DNA of 64,000 nucleotides from Fundidesulfovibrio terrae (GCF_022808915.1 NZ_JAKZFS010000001.1:1442644-1506643); one strand, 5' to 3'. Shown: positions 9,865 to 18,484, counted from the first letter of the stretch. Notes: generated by a model from the sequence alone, not told the origin. Numbers and translations: made by a program.

Positions 9865-10281
9865 ATGAGCGAGCAGTTGAGCCTGCGCATCGGCAACAGC
9901 CTTCCGGAACTGGACCGGCTGCATTCGGAGGTGGAATGCTTCCTGGCGCGATGCGGCGTGGGCGGCCGGACTGCCTACCACATCCAGCTTGCCCTGGATG
10001 AGCTGGTCACGAACGTCATCTGCTACGCTTTCGACGTCCAGGGCGGACACTCCGTGGAGGTGCTCCTGGAACGCGGTCCGGATACCGTGGACATGACCAT
10101 CCGCGACGCGGGCAAGCCCTTCAATCCTCTCCTGGCCCCCGCTCCGGACCTGGACGCCTCGCCGGAAGCCAGGCGCGTGGGCGGACTGGGCATCCATTTC
10201 GTGCGCACCACCATGGACCGGCTGTCCTACGAGCGCAAGGACGGCATGAACATCCTGCACTTAAGCAAGAAGACCACCTAG
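9865..10281 (+). CDS. RsbW-like ATP-binding protein (anti-sigma-type serine kinase)
   Basis: 138 residues, a stand-alone GHKL ATPase of the HATPase_c_2 type. The N-box (ALDELVTNVICYAF), the DAGKPFNP segment and GLGIHFVR correspond to the ATP site of RsbW/SpoIIAB proteins. It lies nine bases before a STAS protein, the standard partner. Together they form an anti-sigma/antagonist switch; the sigma factor or other target is not encoded nearby. The ATG at 9865 was chosen because homologous sequence starts there; there is an in-frame upstream ATG at 9802. Confidence 0.88.
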   Translation: MSEQLSLRIGNSLPELDRLHSEVECFLARCGVGGRTAYHIQLALDELVTNVICYAFDVQGGHSVEVLLERGPDTVDMTIRDAGKPFNPLLAPAPDLDASPEARRVGGLGIHFVRTTMDRLSYERKDGMNILHLSKKTT

Positions 10282-10290
10282 GAGTTTGCG

Positions 10291-10629
10291 ATGCACATCG
10301 ACGTGACCACCGCCGGGCCAGTGACCGTCCTCAAGATAGACGGCCGTTTGGACTCCAATACGTCCAAGGAACTCGAAGACACGGTGATGGGGCTGGTCAC
10401 GTCCGGGACCACTCGGCTGCTCATGGATTTCGGCGGGGTGGATTACATCAACTCCAGCGGCCTGCGCGTTTTGCTCATGGCCTTCCAGCACCTCAAGAAG
10501 GGCGGCGGGGCGCTGCACCTGTGCGACATCAAGGACTACATGCGCGAGGTGTTCGAGATTTCCGGCTACAACGAGATTTTCCCCATCTTCGCCGGCCAGC
10601 CCGAGGCGCTGGCCGCCTTCCCGGGGTGA
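10291..10629 (+). CDS. STAS-domain anti-sigma factor antagonist
   Basis: 112 residues covering exactly one STAS domain. The phosphorylation-site segment DYINSSGLRVLLMAF is intact. In this family the RsbW-like kinase phosphorylates a serine in that segment and so controls binding. The gene follows its presumed kinase after nine bases and ends just before the exported protein at 10633, so all three are probably one transcript. Confidence 0.92.
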   Translation: MHIDVTTAGPVTVLKIDGRLDSNTSKELEDTVMGLVTSGTTRLLMDFGGVDYINSSGLRVLLMAFQHLKKGGGALHLCDIKDYMREVFEISGYNEIFPIFAGQPEALAAFPG

Positions 10630-10632
10630 GTC

Positions 10633-11256
10633 GTGAGGACCGCCGCATGGGGACCCTTCCTGGCCGTGGCGTTCGTGCTCGCCCTGGCGTGCCCGTCCGC
10701 CGCTCCGGCACATGACGCGCCGCAGGAACTGGCGGGCTTCCGCCTGGGGACGGACGTCAAGGACTACCCCGGCAAGATCGAAATGACCGCGGCGGACATC
10801 GACCTGGACCGGCAGTACCTCTCCACCCGGGCGATGAAACCGGTGGCGGGCTTCCGCTCCGGCTACGTCACCTCGGGCTCGTGCGCCCAGCCCGGGCGCA
10901 TCGCGCGCATCAAGATGAACTACGACGACGGCTCCATGGCCTTCTACGAGAAGCTCTTGGCCGCCATGAAGCAGCGCTACGGCGAGCCGCAGCAGTGGCG
11001 CGGCAACCCCTTCGGGACGCTTCGCATCTGGAAATGGAGCATCAAGGACGCCGAACTCGGCGACATTTCCGTGATCCTGCAGCGTTATTCCGGCGAGGAC
11101 GACTCCTTCACCAAGGGGAACTCCATCCGCATCGCGGCAAACGGGCTCCTGGACGAGGAGGCCGCCTGCTGGCGCAAGAAGCACCCTGAGGAGAAGATCA
11201 CCAAGCCCGCTCCCCCGGCCAAGCCGTTGGACCTGGAGTATTTCCTGCCGAAGTGA
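10633..11256 (+). CDS. Exported protein of unknown function
   Basis: 207 residues from a GTG placed three bases after the STAS stop. A signal peptide (VAFVLALACPSAAPAH) leads to a mature domain with a GFRLGTDVKDYPG start and a segment on Tyr/Trp-rich strands (MKQRYGEPQQWRGN, LRIWKWSIKD). There is no membrane anchor after the signal. I do not recognise the family. The tight spacing suggests it belongs to the RsbW/STAS operon. The C-terminus is proline- and lysine-rich. Confidence 0.75.
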   Translation: MRTAAWGPFLAVAFVLALACPSAAPAHDAPQELAGFRLGTDVKDYPGKIEMTAADIDLDRQYLSTRAMKPVAGFRSGYVTSGSCAQPGRIARIKMNYDDGSMAFYEKLLAAMKQRYGEPQQWRGNPFGTLRIWKWSIKDAELGDISVILQRYSGEDDSFTKGNSIRIAANGLLDEEAACWRKKHPEEKITKPAPPAKPLDLEYFLPK

Positions 11257-11279
11257 CGTGTTTGAAAGTGATTATTAAA

Positions 11280-11723
11280 ATGCGCTCTGTCGGAAATAAA
11301 TCGATTGAATATCAGTGGAGAAAACTTGGCTTCTTTTATGACGTGGACGAAGAGCAGAAACAATGGATATTCGTCGGGTCAAAAAGTGGTTTGCTGAAAT
11401 TGCATGCGATCTTGAACGAGTATTCAAGAAGCAAGCAGTACCGCAAGATATCCTCCCATGAGCATTACGGACCATATCTTTATTTGAAGATAATGACCTG
11501 GGAGAGTCCAGGAGTAGACAGGGATTCCATCCATGGAAGCCAGGCGGATATCGGGAGGCTTGCTGATATTGTTTTGAATAGGTTGAATGGATCGGCTCCT
11601 GGTGATATATTTGTTGTCAAAGATGAATATGCGCAGGAAAGCGATTATTGTATTGCTTTTGCGGTAAAAGGAGGTGGATTTGATCCTGCGACGGTTGATA
11701 TGAAAAGTTTCATGAATAAATGA
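11280..11723 (+). CDS. AT-rich orphan protein, possibly immunity-like
   Basis: 147 residues from the ATG at 11280; a GTG at 11253 would add nine residues and overlap the upstream gene. No good ribosome-binding site decides between them. Base composition turns AT-rich exactly here. The protein is soluble, with the recognisable stretch GSKSGLLKLHAILNEY, then HEHYGPYLYLKIMTW and a C-terminal KGGGFDPATVD. I recall similar uncharacterised proteins scattered through Proteobacteria, and the layout resembles small immunity-type proteins, but no function is shown. It overlaps the next gene's presumed ATG by four bases (ATGA). Confidence 0.6.
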   Translation: MRSVGNKSIEYQWRKLGFFYDVDEEQKQWIFVGSKSGLLKLHAILNEYSRSKQYRKISSHEHYGPYLYLKIMTWESPGVDRDSIHGSQADIGRLADIVLNRLNGSAPGDIFVVKDEYAQESDYCIAFAVKGGGFDPATVDMKSFMNK

Positions 11724-12227
11724 AGCAAATATTTTTTGTATTTATCCCTCCTGGTTTTTATCGCCTCAGAGTGCCAATCGGTGGCCGCTGAGGGCGTTCA
11801 AGTTTTCAGTCAAGGAGAGATCGTACTTGAATGTTCCATTGGTTACTCAAAGGCGCGCGTAAGAGTTACCACGCATGAAGTCGATATCGGCAAGGCGGGT
11901 GACCCCTGGCCGGAAAAGAAAATGTCGAGCTGCACGTATAGCAGATTTCCGTGCAGCGTTGTTGACGGCATTGACCTGTTTGTTGACGGAAAATCACTCT
12001 TTGTTCCGCGATCTGTTTTTAGTGACCTGTCGGATTTAGGCTCTGCGACGTTGAGTGCGGATGGTCCCAGGACGACACTGACCATGAGAGGCGGCGATGC
12101 CTCGGAAGCCTATACGGTGGTGATCGTTTTTGACCGTGAAAGAGTTCTCAGACGAGCCGTGTACAGCAGCCTGTCGCCGACTATCCCGTCGCAGGAGACG
12201 GTTTACAATACGATCGTGGTTGAATGA
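11720..12227 (+). CDS. Exported AT-rich protein, apparent frameshift in the signal-peptide codons
   Basis: The ATG at 11720 opens MKQIFFVFI and then runs into a stop after 23 codons. The frame that encodes the rest of the protein is reached if one T is removed from the six-T run at 11732-11737. This gives MKQIFLYLSLLVFIAS followed by ECQSVAAEG, a standard signal peptide, and then about 140 mature residues rich in beta strands. As it stands the downstream frame can only start at a TTG (11736) with no ribosome-binding site. Either the run is a sequencing error or it is a genuine slip or phase-variable site. The mature domain is not a family I recognise. Confidence 0.6.
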
Positions 12228-12315
12228 TGTCCACGAATGGGGAGTGCGTGCTGCGTGCCGCCCTTGGTTCGCCTCCGCTGGGGTGATGACTTTGCCTCGG
12301 AACGCGCTCTCGGTC

Positions 12316-12344
12316 TTGACACCCCCTCCAAACTCGCCTAATCA
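12316..12344 (+). promoter_or_regulatory. Candidate sigma70 promoter of the rpsF operon
   Basis: A perfect -35 hexamer TTGACA (12316-12321) is followed after 17 bases by TAATCA (12339-12344), a weak -10. It lies about 65 bases upstream of rpsF with the leader hairpin in between. The -35 match and the spacing are good; the -10 is poor, so confidence is moderate. Confidence 0.4.
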
Positions 12345-12361
12345 TCCCCGTTCGCCTTGCT

Positions 12362-12383
12362 CTTCCCCTGCCTCAGGGGGAAG
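12362..12383 (+). promoter_or_regulatory. Leader hairpin before rpsF, possible S6:S18 autoregulatory site
   Basis: CTTCCCCTG, loop CCT, then CAGGGGGAAG form a stem with one bulged G, about 25 bases before the rpsF start and next to its ribosome-binding site. In several bacterial phyla the rpsF leader carries a hairpin bound by S6:S18. Here only the position and the stem are seen; the conserved bases of that motif were not verified. Confidence 0.3.
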
Positions 12384-12408
12384 GGCCACAGCCCAAAAGG
12401 AGGATCAC

Positions 12409-12726
12409 ATGAGGAAGTATGAGACGCTTCTGCTCTTGAGCCCCGAGCTCAACGCGGAAAGCAAGAAGACCGTCATCGACACCATGGTCGGCATCATCGA
12501 GCGCGAAGAAGGCTCCATGCTGACCGTCGACGACTGGGGAACCAAGGACTTGGCTTATCCGGTGCGCAAGTTCGTGCGCGGCCAGTACGTCCGCATGGAG
12601 TACGCCGCCCCCGGCAAGGCTGTCGCCGAGCTGGAGCGCATCGTGCGCATCACCGACGGCATCTTCAAGTTCGTCACCGTCAAGCTGGCCGACAAGTTCG
12701 TGCCCGCCGCTCCCGTGGAGGCCTAA
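12409..12726 (+). CDS. rpsF: 30S ribosomal protein S6
   Basis: 105 residues, full length for S6. The start MRKYETLLLLSPEL and the central DDWGTKDLAYPVRKFVRGQYVRMEY pattern are typical. An AAAAGGAGG ribosome-binding site lies seven bases before the ATG, which decides the start. S6 binds 16S rRNA together with S18, whose gene follows after three bases. This rpsF-rpsR-rplI-dnaB order is widely conserved. Confidence 0.97.
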   Translation: MRKYETLLLLSPELNAESKKTVIDTMVGIIEREEGSMLTVDDWGTKDLAYPVRKFVRGQYVRMEYAAPGKAVAELERIVRITDGIFKFVTVKLADKFVPAAPVEA

Positions 12727-12729
12727 TCC

Positions 12730-12990
12730 ATGTCCTTCAAGAAGAAATTCACCCCCAAGAAAAAGTTCTGCCGGTTCTGCGCCAACAAGAACCTGCCCCT
12801 GGACTACAAGCGCCCCGACATCCTGCGCGACTTCATCACCGAGCGCGGCAAGATCATCGCCCGGCGCATCACCGGCACCTGCGCCAAGTGCCAGCGCAGG
12901 CTCACCACCCAGATCAAGCGCGCACGCCAGATGGCCCTCATCTACTACACGGCCACCCACAGCGCCGAACTTCTCAAGAAGATGCAGTAG
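12730..12990 (+). CDS. rpsR: 30S ribosomal protein S18
   Basis: 86 residues. The basic start ([14 protein letters not shown]) and the core [28 protein letters not shown] are diagnostic of S18. Two Cys pairs (CRFC and CAKC) mark it as the zinc-ribbon-like C+ form. It partners with S6 on the small-subunit platform. It is flanked by rpsF and rplI at three and ten bases. Confidence 0.97.
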   Translation: MSFKKKFTPKKKFCRFCANKNLPLDYKRPDILRDFITERGKIIARRITGTCAKCQRRLTTQIKRARQMALIYYTATHSAELLKKMQ

Positions 12991-13000
12991 GAGTTAAGCC

Positions 13001-13519
13001 ATGGCAGCCATGAAACTCATTTTGCGCGCCGATATGGAAAACCTGGGCAAACTTGGCGACATCGTCGCCGTGAAGCCCGGCTACGGCCGCAACTATCTGA
13101 TCCCCCAGGGCCTGGCCATGATGGCCAGCAAGTCCAACCTCAAGGTCTTCGAGCTGGAGCGCAAGAAGCTCCAGGCCAAGATGGACTCCCTGCGTTCCTC
13201 CGCGTCCGACCTGGCCTCCAAGATCGCCGGCGCCACCGTGACCATCGAAGTGCGCGTGGGCGAGGGTGACAAGCTGTACGGCTCCGTCACCTCGGCCATG
13301 ATCGCCGACGGCCTCGAGGCCCAGGGCATCGTCGTGGACCGCAAGAAGATCGTCCTGGACGATCCCATCCGCTCCATCGGCGTGCACGAAGTGGAAGTGA
13401 AGCTCCACGCCGACGTGCGCGGCACCATCCGCGTGATGGTCTGCCGTCAGGGCGAGAAACTCATCGAAGAAACCGCGGCTGAAGAAAGTGGACAGCAGTC
13501 CGCCGAAGCCGAAGCGTAA
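13001..13519 (+). CDS. rplI: 50S ribosomal protein L9
   Basis: 172 residues. The N-terminal rRNA-binding domain shows MKLILRADMENLGKLGDIVAVKPGYGRNYLIPQGLA in pieces; a long helix and the C-terminal domain (KLYGSVTSAMIADGL) follow. A 20-residue acidic tail (EETAAEESGQQ...) extends past the usual end. An AGGAG lies before the ATG at 13001; Met4 at 13010 is a possible shorter start. The 3' end overlaps dnaB by 32 bases in another frame. Confidence 0.95.
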   Translation: MAAMKLILRADMENLGKLGDIVAVKPGYGRNYLIPQGLAMMASKSNLKVFELERKKLQAKMDSLRSSASDLASKIAGATVTIEVRVGEGDKLYGSVTSAMIADGLEAQGIVVDRKKIVLDDPIRSIGVHEVEVKLHADVRGTIRVMVCRQGEKLIEETAAEESGQQSAEAEA

Positions 13520-14942
13520 GACCCGTCGCGGGGCGGGCGAGCCTGACGGCCAGCTCGCCCCGCAGACTTTGGAACGGGTCTCCGGCGATCTCCTTCGCCG
13601 CGTTCCCCCGCACAGCCCGGAGGCCGAACAGTCCGTGCTGGGGGGGATTCTCCTCAAGAATTCCACGCTCCACAATCTCATCGACATCCTGGGGGAGGAC
13701 GACTTCTATTCCCCAGTGCACCGCTCTATCTATCAGGCCTGCCTGGAGCTCAACCGCCGCTCCGTGGCCGTCGATTTGGTCACCCTGGCAGACGAGCTTT
13801 CCCGCATGGGCAAGCTCGACGAGGTGGGCGGCCCCGTGTACCTGGCGGAGCTGGCTTCCTCCACGGTGAGCGCGGCCAACGCCACCCACCACGCCGAGAT
13901 CGTGCGCGACAAGTCCGTCAAGCGCCGCCTCATCTCCACCGCCTCCGACATCATCGAGAAGGTCTTCGACGGGGCCGAGGACACCGACGCCCTGCTGGAC
14001 GCCTCCGAACAGGCCGTGTTCGCCATCTCCGACTCCAAAAAGACCGGCGTGCTCAGCTCCAGCAAGGTCCTGGTGGAGCAGGTGTTCGAGCAGCTCACCA
14101 AGCGCGTGGAGAACAAGGAAGTGGTCACGGGCGTGCCCACCGGCTACTACTCCTTCGACGAGTACACGGCCGGCCTGCAGCCCTCCGACCTGATCATCAT
14201 CGCGGGCCGCCCCTCCATGGGCAAGACCGCCTTCGCCATGAACCTGGCCATGCGCGCGGCCTGCATGTACACCACCCCCACCGCCGTCTTCTCCCTGGAG
14301 ATGAGCAAAGAGCAGATCATGATGCGCATGCTCTGTTGCTGGGGCAAGGTAGACCTTTCCAAGCTGCGCAAGGGCCGCCTGGACGACACCGACTGGGCCA
14401 GGCTCTACGAGGCGGCCAACGCGCTCTCTCCCGCGCCCATCTTCGTGGATGACACTCCGGCCCTCTCCACCATGGAGGTGCGCGCCCGCTGCCGCCGCCT
14501 GAAGGCCGAACACGGCCTGGGCTTGGTGGTGGTGGACTACCTGCAGCTCATGCGCTCGGCTCGCCGCGTGGACTCGCGCGAGCAGGAAATTTCCGACATC
14601 TCCCGGAACCTGAAGGCCCTGGCCAAGGAAATGCACGTGCCGGTCATCGCGCTCTCCCAGCTCAACCGCAAGGTGGAAGAGCGTAGCGACAAGCGCCCCA
14701 TGATGAGCGACCTTCGCGAATCGGGCGCCATCGAGCAAGACGCGGACATGATCATCTTCCTGTACCGCGAGGCCGCCTACAAGAAGAAGGACGAGCTGAC
14801 CCCCGACGACAACGTGGCCGAGATCATCATCGGCAAGCAGCGAAACGGCCCCACCGGCATGGTCAAGCTGCGTTTCTTCCGGGAGTCCACGTCGTTCGAG
14901 AACCCGACGGACATCCCGCCGCCCTCGGAATACGGGGAATAG
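13488..14942 (+). CDS. dnaB: Replicative DNA helicase DnaB
   Basis: 484 residues. The N-terminal domain (RVPPHSPEAEQSVLGGILL) and the RecA-like C-terminal domain with Walker A (IIAGRPSMGKTAFAMNLA), the VVVDYLQLM Walker B and DLRESGAIEQDADMI are all present. It is the hexameric helicase that unwinds DNA at the replication fork. The GTG at 13488 lies inside rplI, a 32-base overlap that suggests coupled translation; a lysine- and arginine-rich leader of about 35 residues precedes the conserved domain. The next gene is separated by a hairpin repeat. Confidence 0.96.
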   Translation: MDSSPPKPKRKTRRGAGEPDGQLAPQTLERVSGDLLRRVPPHSPEAEQSVLGGILLKNSTLHNLIDILGEDDFYSPVHRSIYQACLELNRRSVAVDLVTLADELSRMGKLDEVGGPVYLAELASSTVSAANATHHAEIVRDKSVKRRLISTASDIIEKVFDGAEDTDALLDASEQAVFAISDSKKTGVLSSSKVLVEQVFEQLTKRVENKEVVTGVPTGYYSFDEYTAGLQPSDLIIIAGRPSMGKTAFAMNLAMRAACMYTTPTAVFSLEMSKEQIMMRMLCCWGKVDLSKLRKGRLDDTDWARLYEAANALSPAPIFVDDTPALSTMEVRARCRRLKAEHGLGLVVVDYLQLMRSARRVDSREQEISDISRNLKALAKEMHVPVIALSQLNRKVEERSDKRPMMSDLRESGAIEQDADMIIFLYREAAYKKKDELTPDDNVAEIIIGKQRNGPTGMVKLRFFRESTSFENPTDIPPPSEYGE

Positions 14943-14968
14943 GCTGGAGAGGCTGACTGAGCAGCGAA

Positions 14969-15010
14969 GAAGCCTCCGGCGGCCAAAGGGGCCAGCCCCT
15001 TTGGAATCCC
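14969..15010. repeat. Dispersed GC-rich hairpin repeat, copy 2
   Basis: GCCTCCGGCGG is followed by CCAAAGGGG, a four-base loop and CCCCTTTGG, then AATCCC. The hairpin stem is perfect. It starts 27 bases after the dnaB stop and has the same orientation relative to the preceding gene as most other copies. Confidence 0.85.
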
Positions 15011-15078
15011 TTATGGTTATGACATGGGCGTGCTGCCGGCCTGGATATGGGCGGCGAAACGCCGCGAAGGCAGAGCGC

Positions 15079-16374
15079 ATGTATTACGACAAAGCCGAGT
15101 CCCTTTCCCGAGACGAGATTTCCCGCCTGCAACTCTCGCGTCTGCGCACCACCTGCGAGCGCGCGGCCCGCTCCAGGCTCTATTCCCGCAAGTTTACCGG
15201 GCACGGCGTTCGCCCCGAGGACGTGAAGACCCTGGACGACCTGCGCCGCCTGCCCTTCACCACCAAGCAGGACCTGCGCGACTCCTACCCTGACGGGCTC
15301 AACACCGTGCCCACCGAGAAGATGGTGCGCATGCACGTCTCTTCCGGCACCACCGGCACCCCCACCGTGGTCTACCACACCGCGTCCGACATCTGCTGGT
15401 GGTCCTCCATGGTGGCGCGTTGCATGCACATGACCGGCATGCGACCAAACGACGTGTTCCAGAACACAACCAGCTACGGCCTGTTCACCGGCGGGCTCGG
15501 CATGCACTACGGCGCGGAGCGGCTGGGCTGCCTGGCCATCCCCATGGGCGCGGGCAACACCCAGCGGCAGCTGAAGCTCATCCAGGATTTCAAGGTCACG
15601 GCCCTGCACATCATCCCGTCCTACGCCCTGTACCTGGCCAACTTCTGCGCGCAGCAGGGCATCGACCCCAAAAGCCTCGGGGTGCGCATCGCCCTGGTGG
15701 GCGCGGAGCCGTATTCGGAGGAGACACGCCGCCGCCTGGAGGACATCTTCGGGTTCAGGGCGTTCAACTCCTATGGCCTCTCCGAGATGAACGGCCCGGG
15801 CGTGGCCTTCGAGTGCCCGGAACAAAACGGCATGCACCTGTGGGAAGACGCCTACCTGGCCGAGATCATTGACCCGGAGACGCTTGAGCCGGTCGCTCCC
15901 GGCGAAGTGGGCGAACTGGTGCTGACCACCCTGTGCCGCGAGGGCATGCCCATCGTGCGCTACCGCACCCGCGACCTGACCCGCATCCTGCCGGGCGGCT
16001 GCCCCTGCGGCCGCAGCCACGTGCGCATCGACCGCATCACCGGCCGCTCCGACGACCTCATCATCATCAAGGGAGTGAACATCTATCCCATGCAGATCGA
16101 ACAGGTGCTCATGAGCCTGCCCGAGGTGGGCCAGAACTACCTGATCGAGCTGTACCGCGAAGGTCCCATCGACCAGATCCGCATCAAGGTGGAGGTCAAG
16201 GAGGAGTACTTCGTGGAGGACATGCGCTCGCTCAACGCCCTCAAGCAGAAGATCGCCCACAAGCTGCGCGACGAGATACTGGTGACTCCCAAGGTGGACC
16301 TGGTGGAGCACAACACCCTGCCCAAGAGCGAGGGCAAGGCCCAGCGCGTGGTGGACAACCGGGAGCCTGAGTAG
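15079..16374 (+). CDS. paaK: Phenylacetate-CoA ligase family protein
   Basis: 431 residues from the ATG at 15079 (MYYDKAESL). The adenylate-forming signature SSGTTGTPTVVYHT, YGLSEMNGPG and the YRTRDLTRILPGGCPCGRSH block match PaaK-type CoA ligases, which activate aryl or similar acids to CoA thioesters with ATP. Homologues are common in anaerobes that lack a phenylacetate pathway, so the natural substrate may be indoleacetate, phenylacetate or another acid. A DUF456 membrane protein follows after 13 bases. Confidence 0.88.
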   Translation: MYYDKAESLSRDEISRLQLSRLRTTCERAARSRLYSRKFTGHGVRPEDVKTLDDLRRLPFTTKQDLRDSYPDGLNTVPTEKMVRMHVSSGTTGTPTVVYHTASDICWWSSMVARCMHMTGMRPNDVFQNTTSYGLFTGGLGMHYGAERLGCLAIPMGAGNTQRQLKLIQDFKVTALHIIPSYALYLANFCAQQGIDPKSLGVRIALVGAEPYSEETRRRLEDIFGFRAFNSYGLSEMNGPGVAFECPEQNGMHLWEDAYLAEIIDPETLEPVAPGEVGELVLTTLCREGMPIVRYRTRDLTRILPGGCPCGRSHVRIDRITGRSDDLIIIKGVNIYPMQIEQVLMSLPEVGQNYLIELYREGPIDQIRIKVEVKEEYFVEDMRSLNALKQKIAHKLRDEILVTPKVDLVEHNTLPKSEGKAQRVVDNREPE

Positions 16375-16387
16375 GCGGGGAGCAGTC

Positions 16388-16924
16388 ATGGAATACGTCT
16401 TCGCATCCCTCTACATCCTGGTCCTGCTGGCCGTGCTGGGGCTCAACGTCCTGGGGCTTCCCGCCAACTGGATCATCCTGGGGCTGGCCTGGGTGTGGGG
16501 CGTCATCCACCCGGGCCTTCAGCTCGGCTGGGGCTTCTACGGCCCGCTCATCGCCTTCGCTACGCTTGGCGAGATCATCGAATTCGGCGCGCAGTTCTAC
16601 GGCGCGAAGAGATACGGCGGATCGAGCAAGGGCAACATAGGGGCCTTCATCGGGGCCATCGCCGGGGCCATCTTCTGCGCCCCCTTCCTGCTGGGCTTCG
16701 GGGCGCTCATCGGCGCGGTCGGCGGAGCCTATGTGGGCTGCTTCGTGTTCGAGCGCCTGCACGGCCGCCCCGCCCATGAAGCCTGGCACGCCGCCAAGGG
16801 CGCCATGTGGGGCCGGGTGCTGGGCTTCGTGGTCAAGACGGGCCTCGGCGGCGGCATGCTGGCCATGGCCGCCCGCGCCGCCTGGCCCACCGCCCGCCAA
16901 ATGGTGACCATGCTTGGCATTTGA
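16388..16924 (+). CDS. DUF456 domain membrane protein
   Basis: 178 residues. Hydrophobic and glycine-rich throughout: an N-terminal span (SLYILVLLAVLGLNVLGLPANWIIL), then glycine-zipper-like segments (SSKGNIGAFIGAIAGAIFCAPFL, GALIGAVGGAYVGCFVFE). This pattern and the GLPANW motif correspond to DUF456. Function is unknown for the family. It probably shares a transcript with the ligase upstream. Confidence 0.88.
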   Translation: MEYVFASLYILVLLAVLGLNVLGLPANWIILGLAWVWGVIHPGLQLGWGFYGPLIAFATLGEIIEFGAQFYGAKRYGGSSKGNIGAFIGAIAGAIFCAPFLLGFGALIGAVGGAYVGCFVFERLHGRPAHEAWHAAKGAMWGRVLGFVVKTGLGGGMLAMAARAAWPTARQMVTMLGI

Positions 16925-16978
16925 CGCCACCAAGGGTATCAGGTTCCGCAACTCCACGAATCATTCGAAGGACAGACC

Positions 16979-18430
16979 ATGACGACCAACGACTTCCCCA
17001 CATATCGCGGAAACATGGAATATTTCTGCCTGGGCTGCGAAGAGCGCTTCGCGGTGGGCGAACTCCACTACACCTGCCCCAAGTGCGGCGGCGTGTTCCT
17101 GCTGGAGGACACCTGGTTCGACTCCCTGGCCGAGAATCCGCCGGTGTACTGGAAATCGCTCTTCGACAAGCGCGCGGCCTCCAAGACCACGCCTCTTCGC
17201 GGCATCTTCCGCTTCTACGAGCTCATGGCCCCCATCCTGGAGCCTAAGGACATCGTCTACCTGGGCGAGGGCAACACCCCCATCATCGAGGCCAGCCCGG
17301 CCCTGTCCGATTATCTGGGCACGCCCATGGCCTTCAAGAACGACGGCCAGAACCCCTCGGCCTCCTTCAAGGACCGGGGCATGGCCTGTGCCTTCAGCTA
17401 CCTGAAGAACCTGGTGCGCGAGAACGGCTGGGACAGCGTGCTCACCGTGTGCGCCTCCACCGGCGACACCTCGGCCGCCGCGGCGCTGTACGCCGCCTAC
17501 GTGGGCGGCCCCATCAAGTCCGTGGTGATCCTGCCCCAGGGCAAGGTCACGCCGCAGCAGCTCTCCCAGCCCCTGGGCAGCGGCGCCACGGTGCTGGAAG
17601 TGCCCGGCGTGTTCGACGACTGCATGAAGGTGGTGGAGCACCTGGCCGACAACTACCGCGTGGCGCTTCTCAACTCCAAGAATGCCTGGCGCATCCTGGG
17701 CCAGGAGTCCTACGCCTTCGAGGTGGCCCAGTGGTACGACTGGGATACCTACCGCAAGGCCGTGTTCGTGCCTATCGGCAACGCGGGCAACGTCACCGCC
17801 GTCATGAGCGGTTTCTTGAAGCTCCAGCGCCTGGGCATCATTCCGTCGCTGCCGCGCATCTTCGGGGTGCAGTCCGCCCACGCCGACCCGGTGTACCGCT
17901 ACTACGCCGCCGACGATCCGGCCAAGCGCGTGTTCGAGCCGGTGAAGGTGCAGGCGAGCGTGGCCCAGGCGGCCATGATCGGCAACCCCGTCAGCTTCCC
18001 GCGCGTGAAGCATTTCGCCGAACAGTACGAGAAGATCGGCGGCCCCGGCTCCTTCCAGGTGATCCAGGTGGAGGAGCAGGCCATCGTGGAGGGCATGCTC
18101 CTGGCCAACCGCCACGGGCACATCAGCTGCACCCAGGGCGGCGAATGCGTGGCCGGGCTCATCCGGGCCAAGGAACTGGGCCTCATCGAATCCTCCGAGA
18201 TCGCCATCCTGGACGCCACCGCCCACAGCATGAAGTTCGCCGGGTTCCAGGAGATGTACTTCACGGACACCTTCCCGCCCGAGTACGGCATCACGCCCAA
18301 AAAGGACCTGACCAACCTGCCGGAACTCGTCATCGACGCCTCGGAGAAGGAGCGCCTCTCCCCCGAGGAGTACACGGTGAAGGCCGCCGAGAAGGTGGTG
18401 GCGCGCCTGAATCTGGCCAGCAGGAAATAG
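16979..18430 (+). CDS. thrC: Threonine synthase
   Basis: 483 residues. An N-terminal zinc-ribbon-like segment (YFCLGCEERF, YTCPKCGG) precedes a PLP-dependent fold-type II enzyme with LGEGNTPIIEA and the PLP lysine in NPSASFKDRGMA. It converts O-phosphohomoserine to threonine. The length and the long C-terminal part fit the class II/archaeal-like threonine synthases. A GAAGGACAGACC sequence precedes the ATG. A strong terminator follows 28 bases after the stop. Confidence 0.92.
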   Translation: MTTNDFPTYRGNMEYFCLGCEERFAVGELHYTCPKCGGVFLLEDTWFDSLAENPPVYWKSLFDKRAASKTTPLRGIFRFYELMAPILEPKDIVYLGEGNTPIIEASPALSDYLGTPMAFKNDGQNPSASFKDRGMACAFSYLKNLVRENGWDSVLTVCASTGDTSAAAALYAAYVGGPIKSVVILPQGKVTPQQLSQPLGSGATVLEVPGVFDDCMKVVEHLADNYRVALLNSKNAWRILGQESYAFEVAQWYDWDTYRKAVFVPIGNAGNVTAVMSGFLKLQRLGIIPSLPRIFGVQSAHADPVYRYYAADDPAKRVFEPVKVQASVAQAAMIGNPVSFPRVKHFAEQYEKIGGPGSFQVIQVEEQAIVEGMLLANRHGHISCTQGGECVAGLIRAKELGLIESSEIAILDATAHSMKFAGFQEMYFTDTFPPEYGITPKKDLTNLPELVIDASEKERLSPEEYTVKAAEKVVARLNLASRK

Positions 18431-18458
18431 ATCGCGGCGAAAACGGCCCGGAAATGAG

Positions 18459-18484
18459 ACGGCCCCTTCGCGGGGCCGTTTTTC
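18459..18484 (+). terminator. Rho-independent terminator after thrC
   Basis: ACGGCCCC and GGGGCCGT pair around a TTCGC loop and are followed by TTTTTC. It ends thrC transcription and lies between thrC and the convergent minus-strand gene. Confidence 0.9.
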
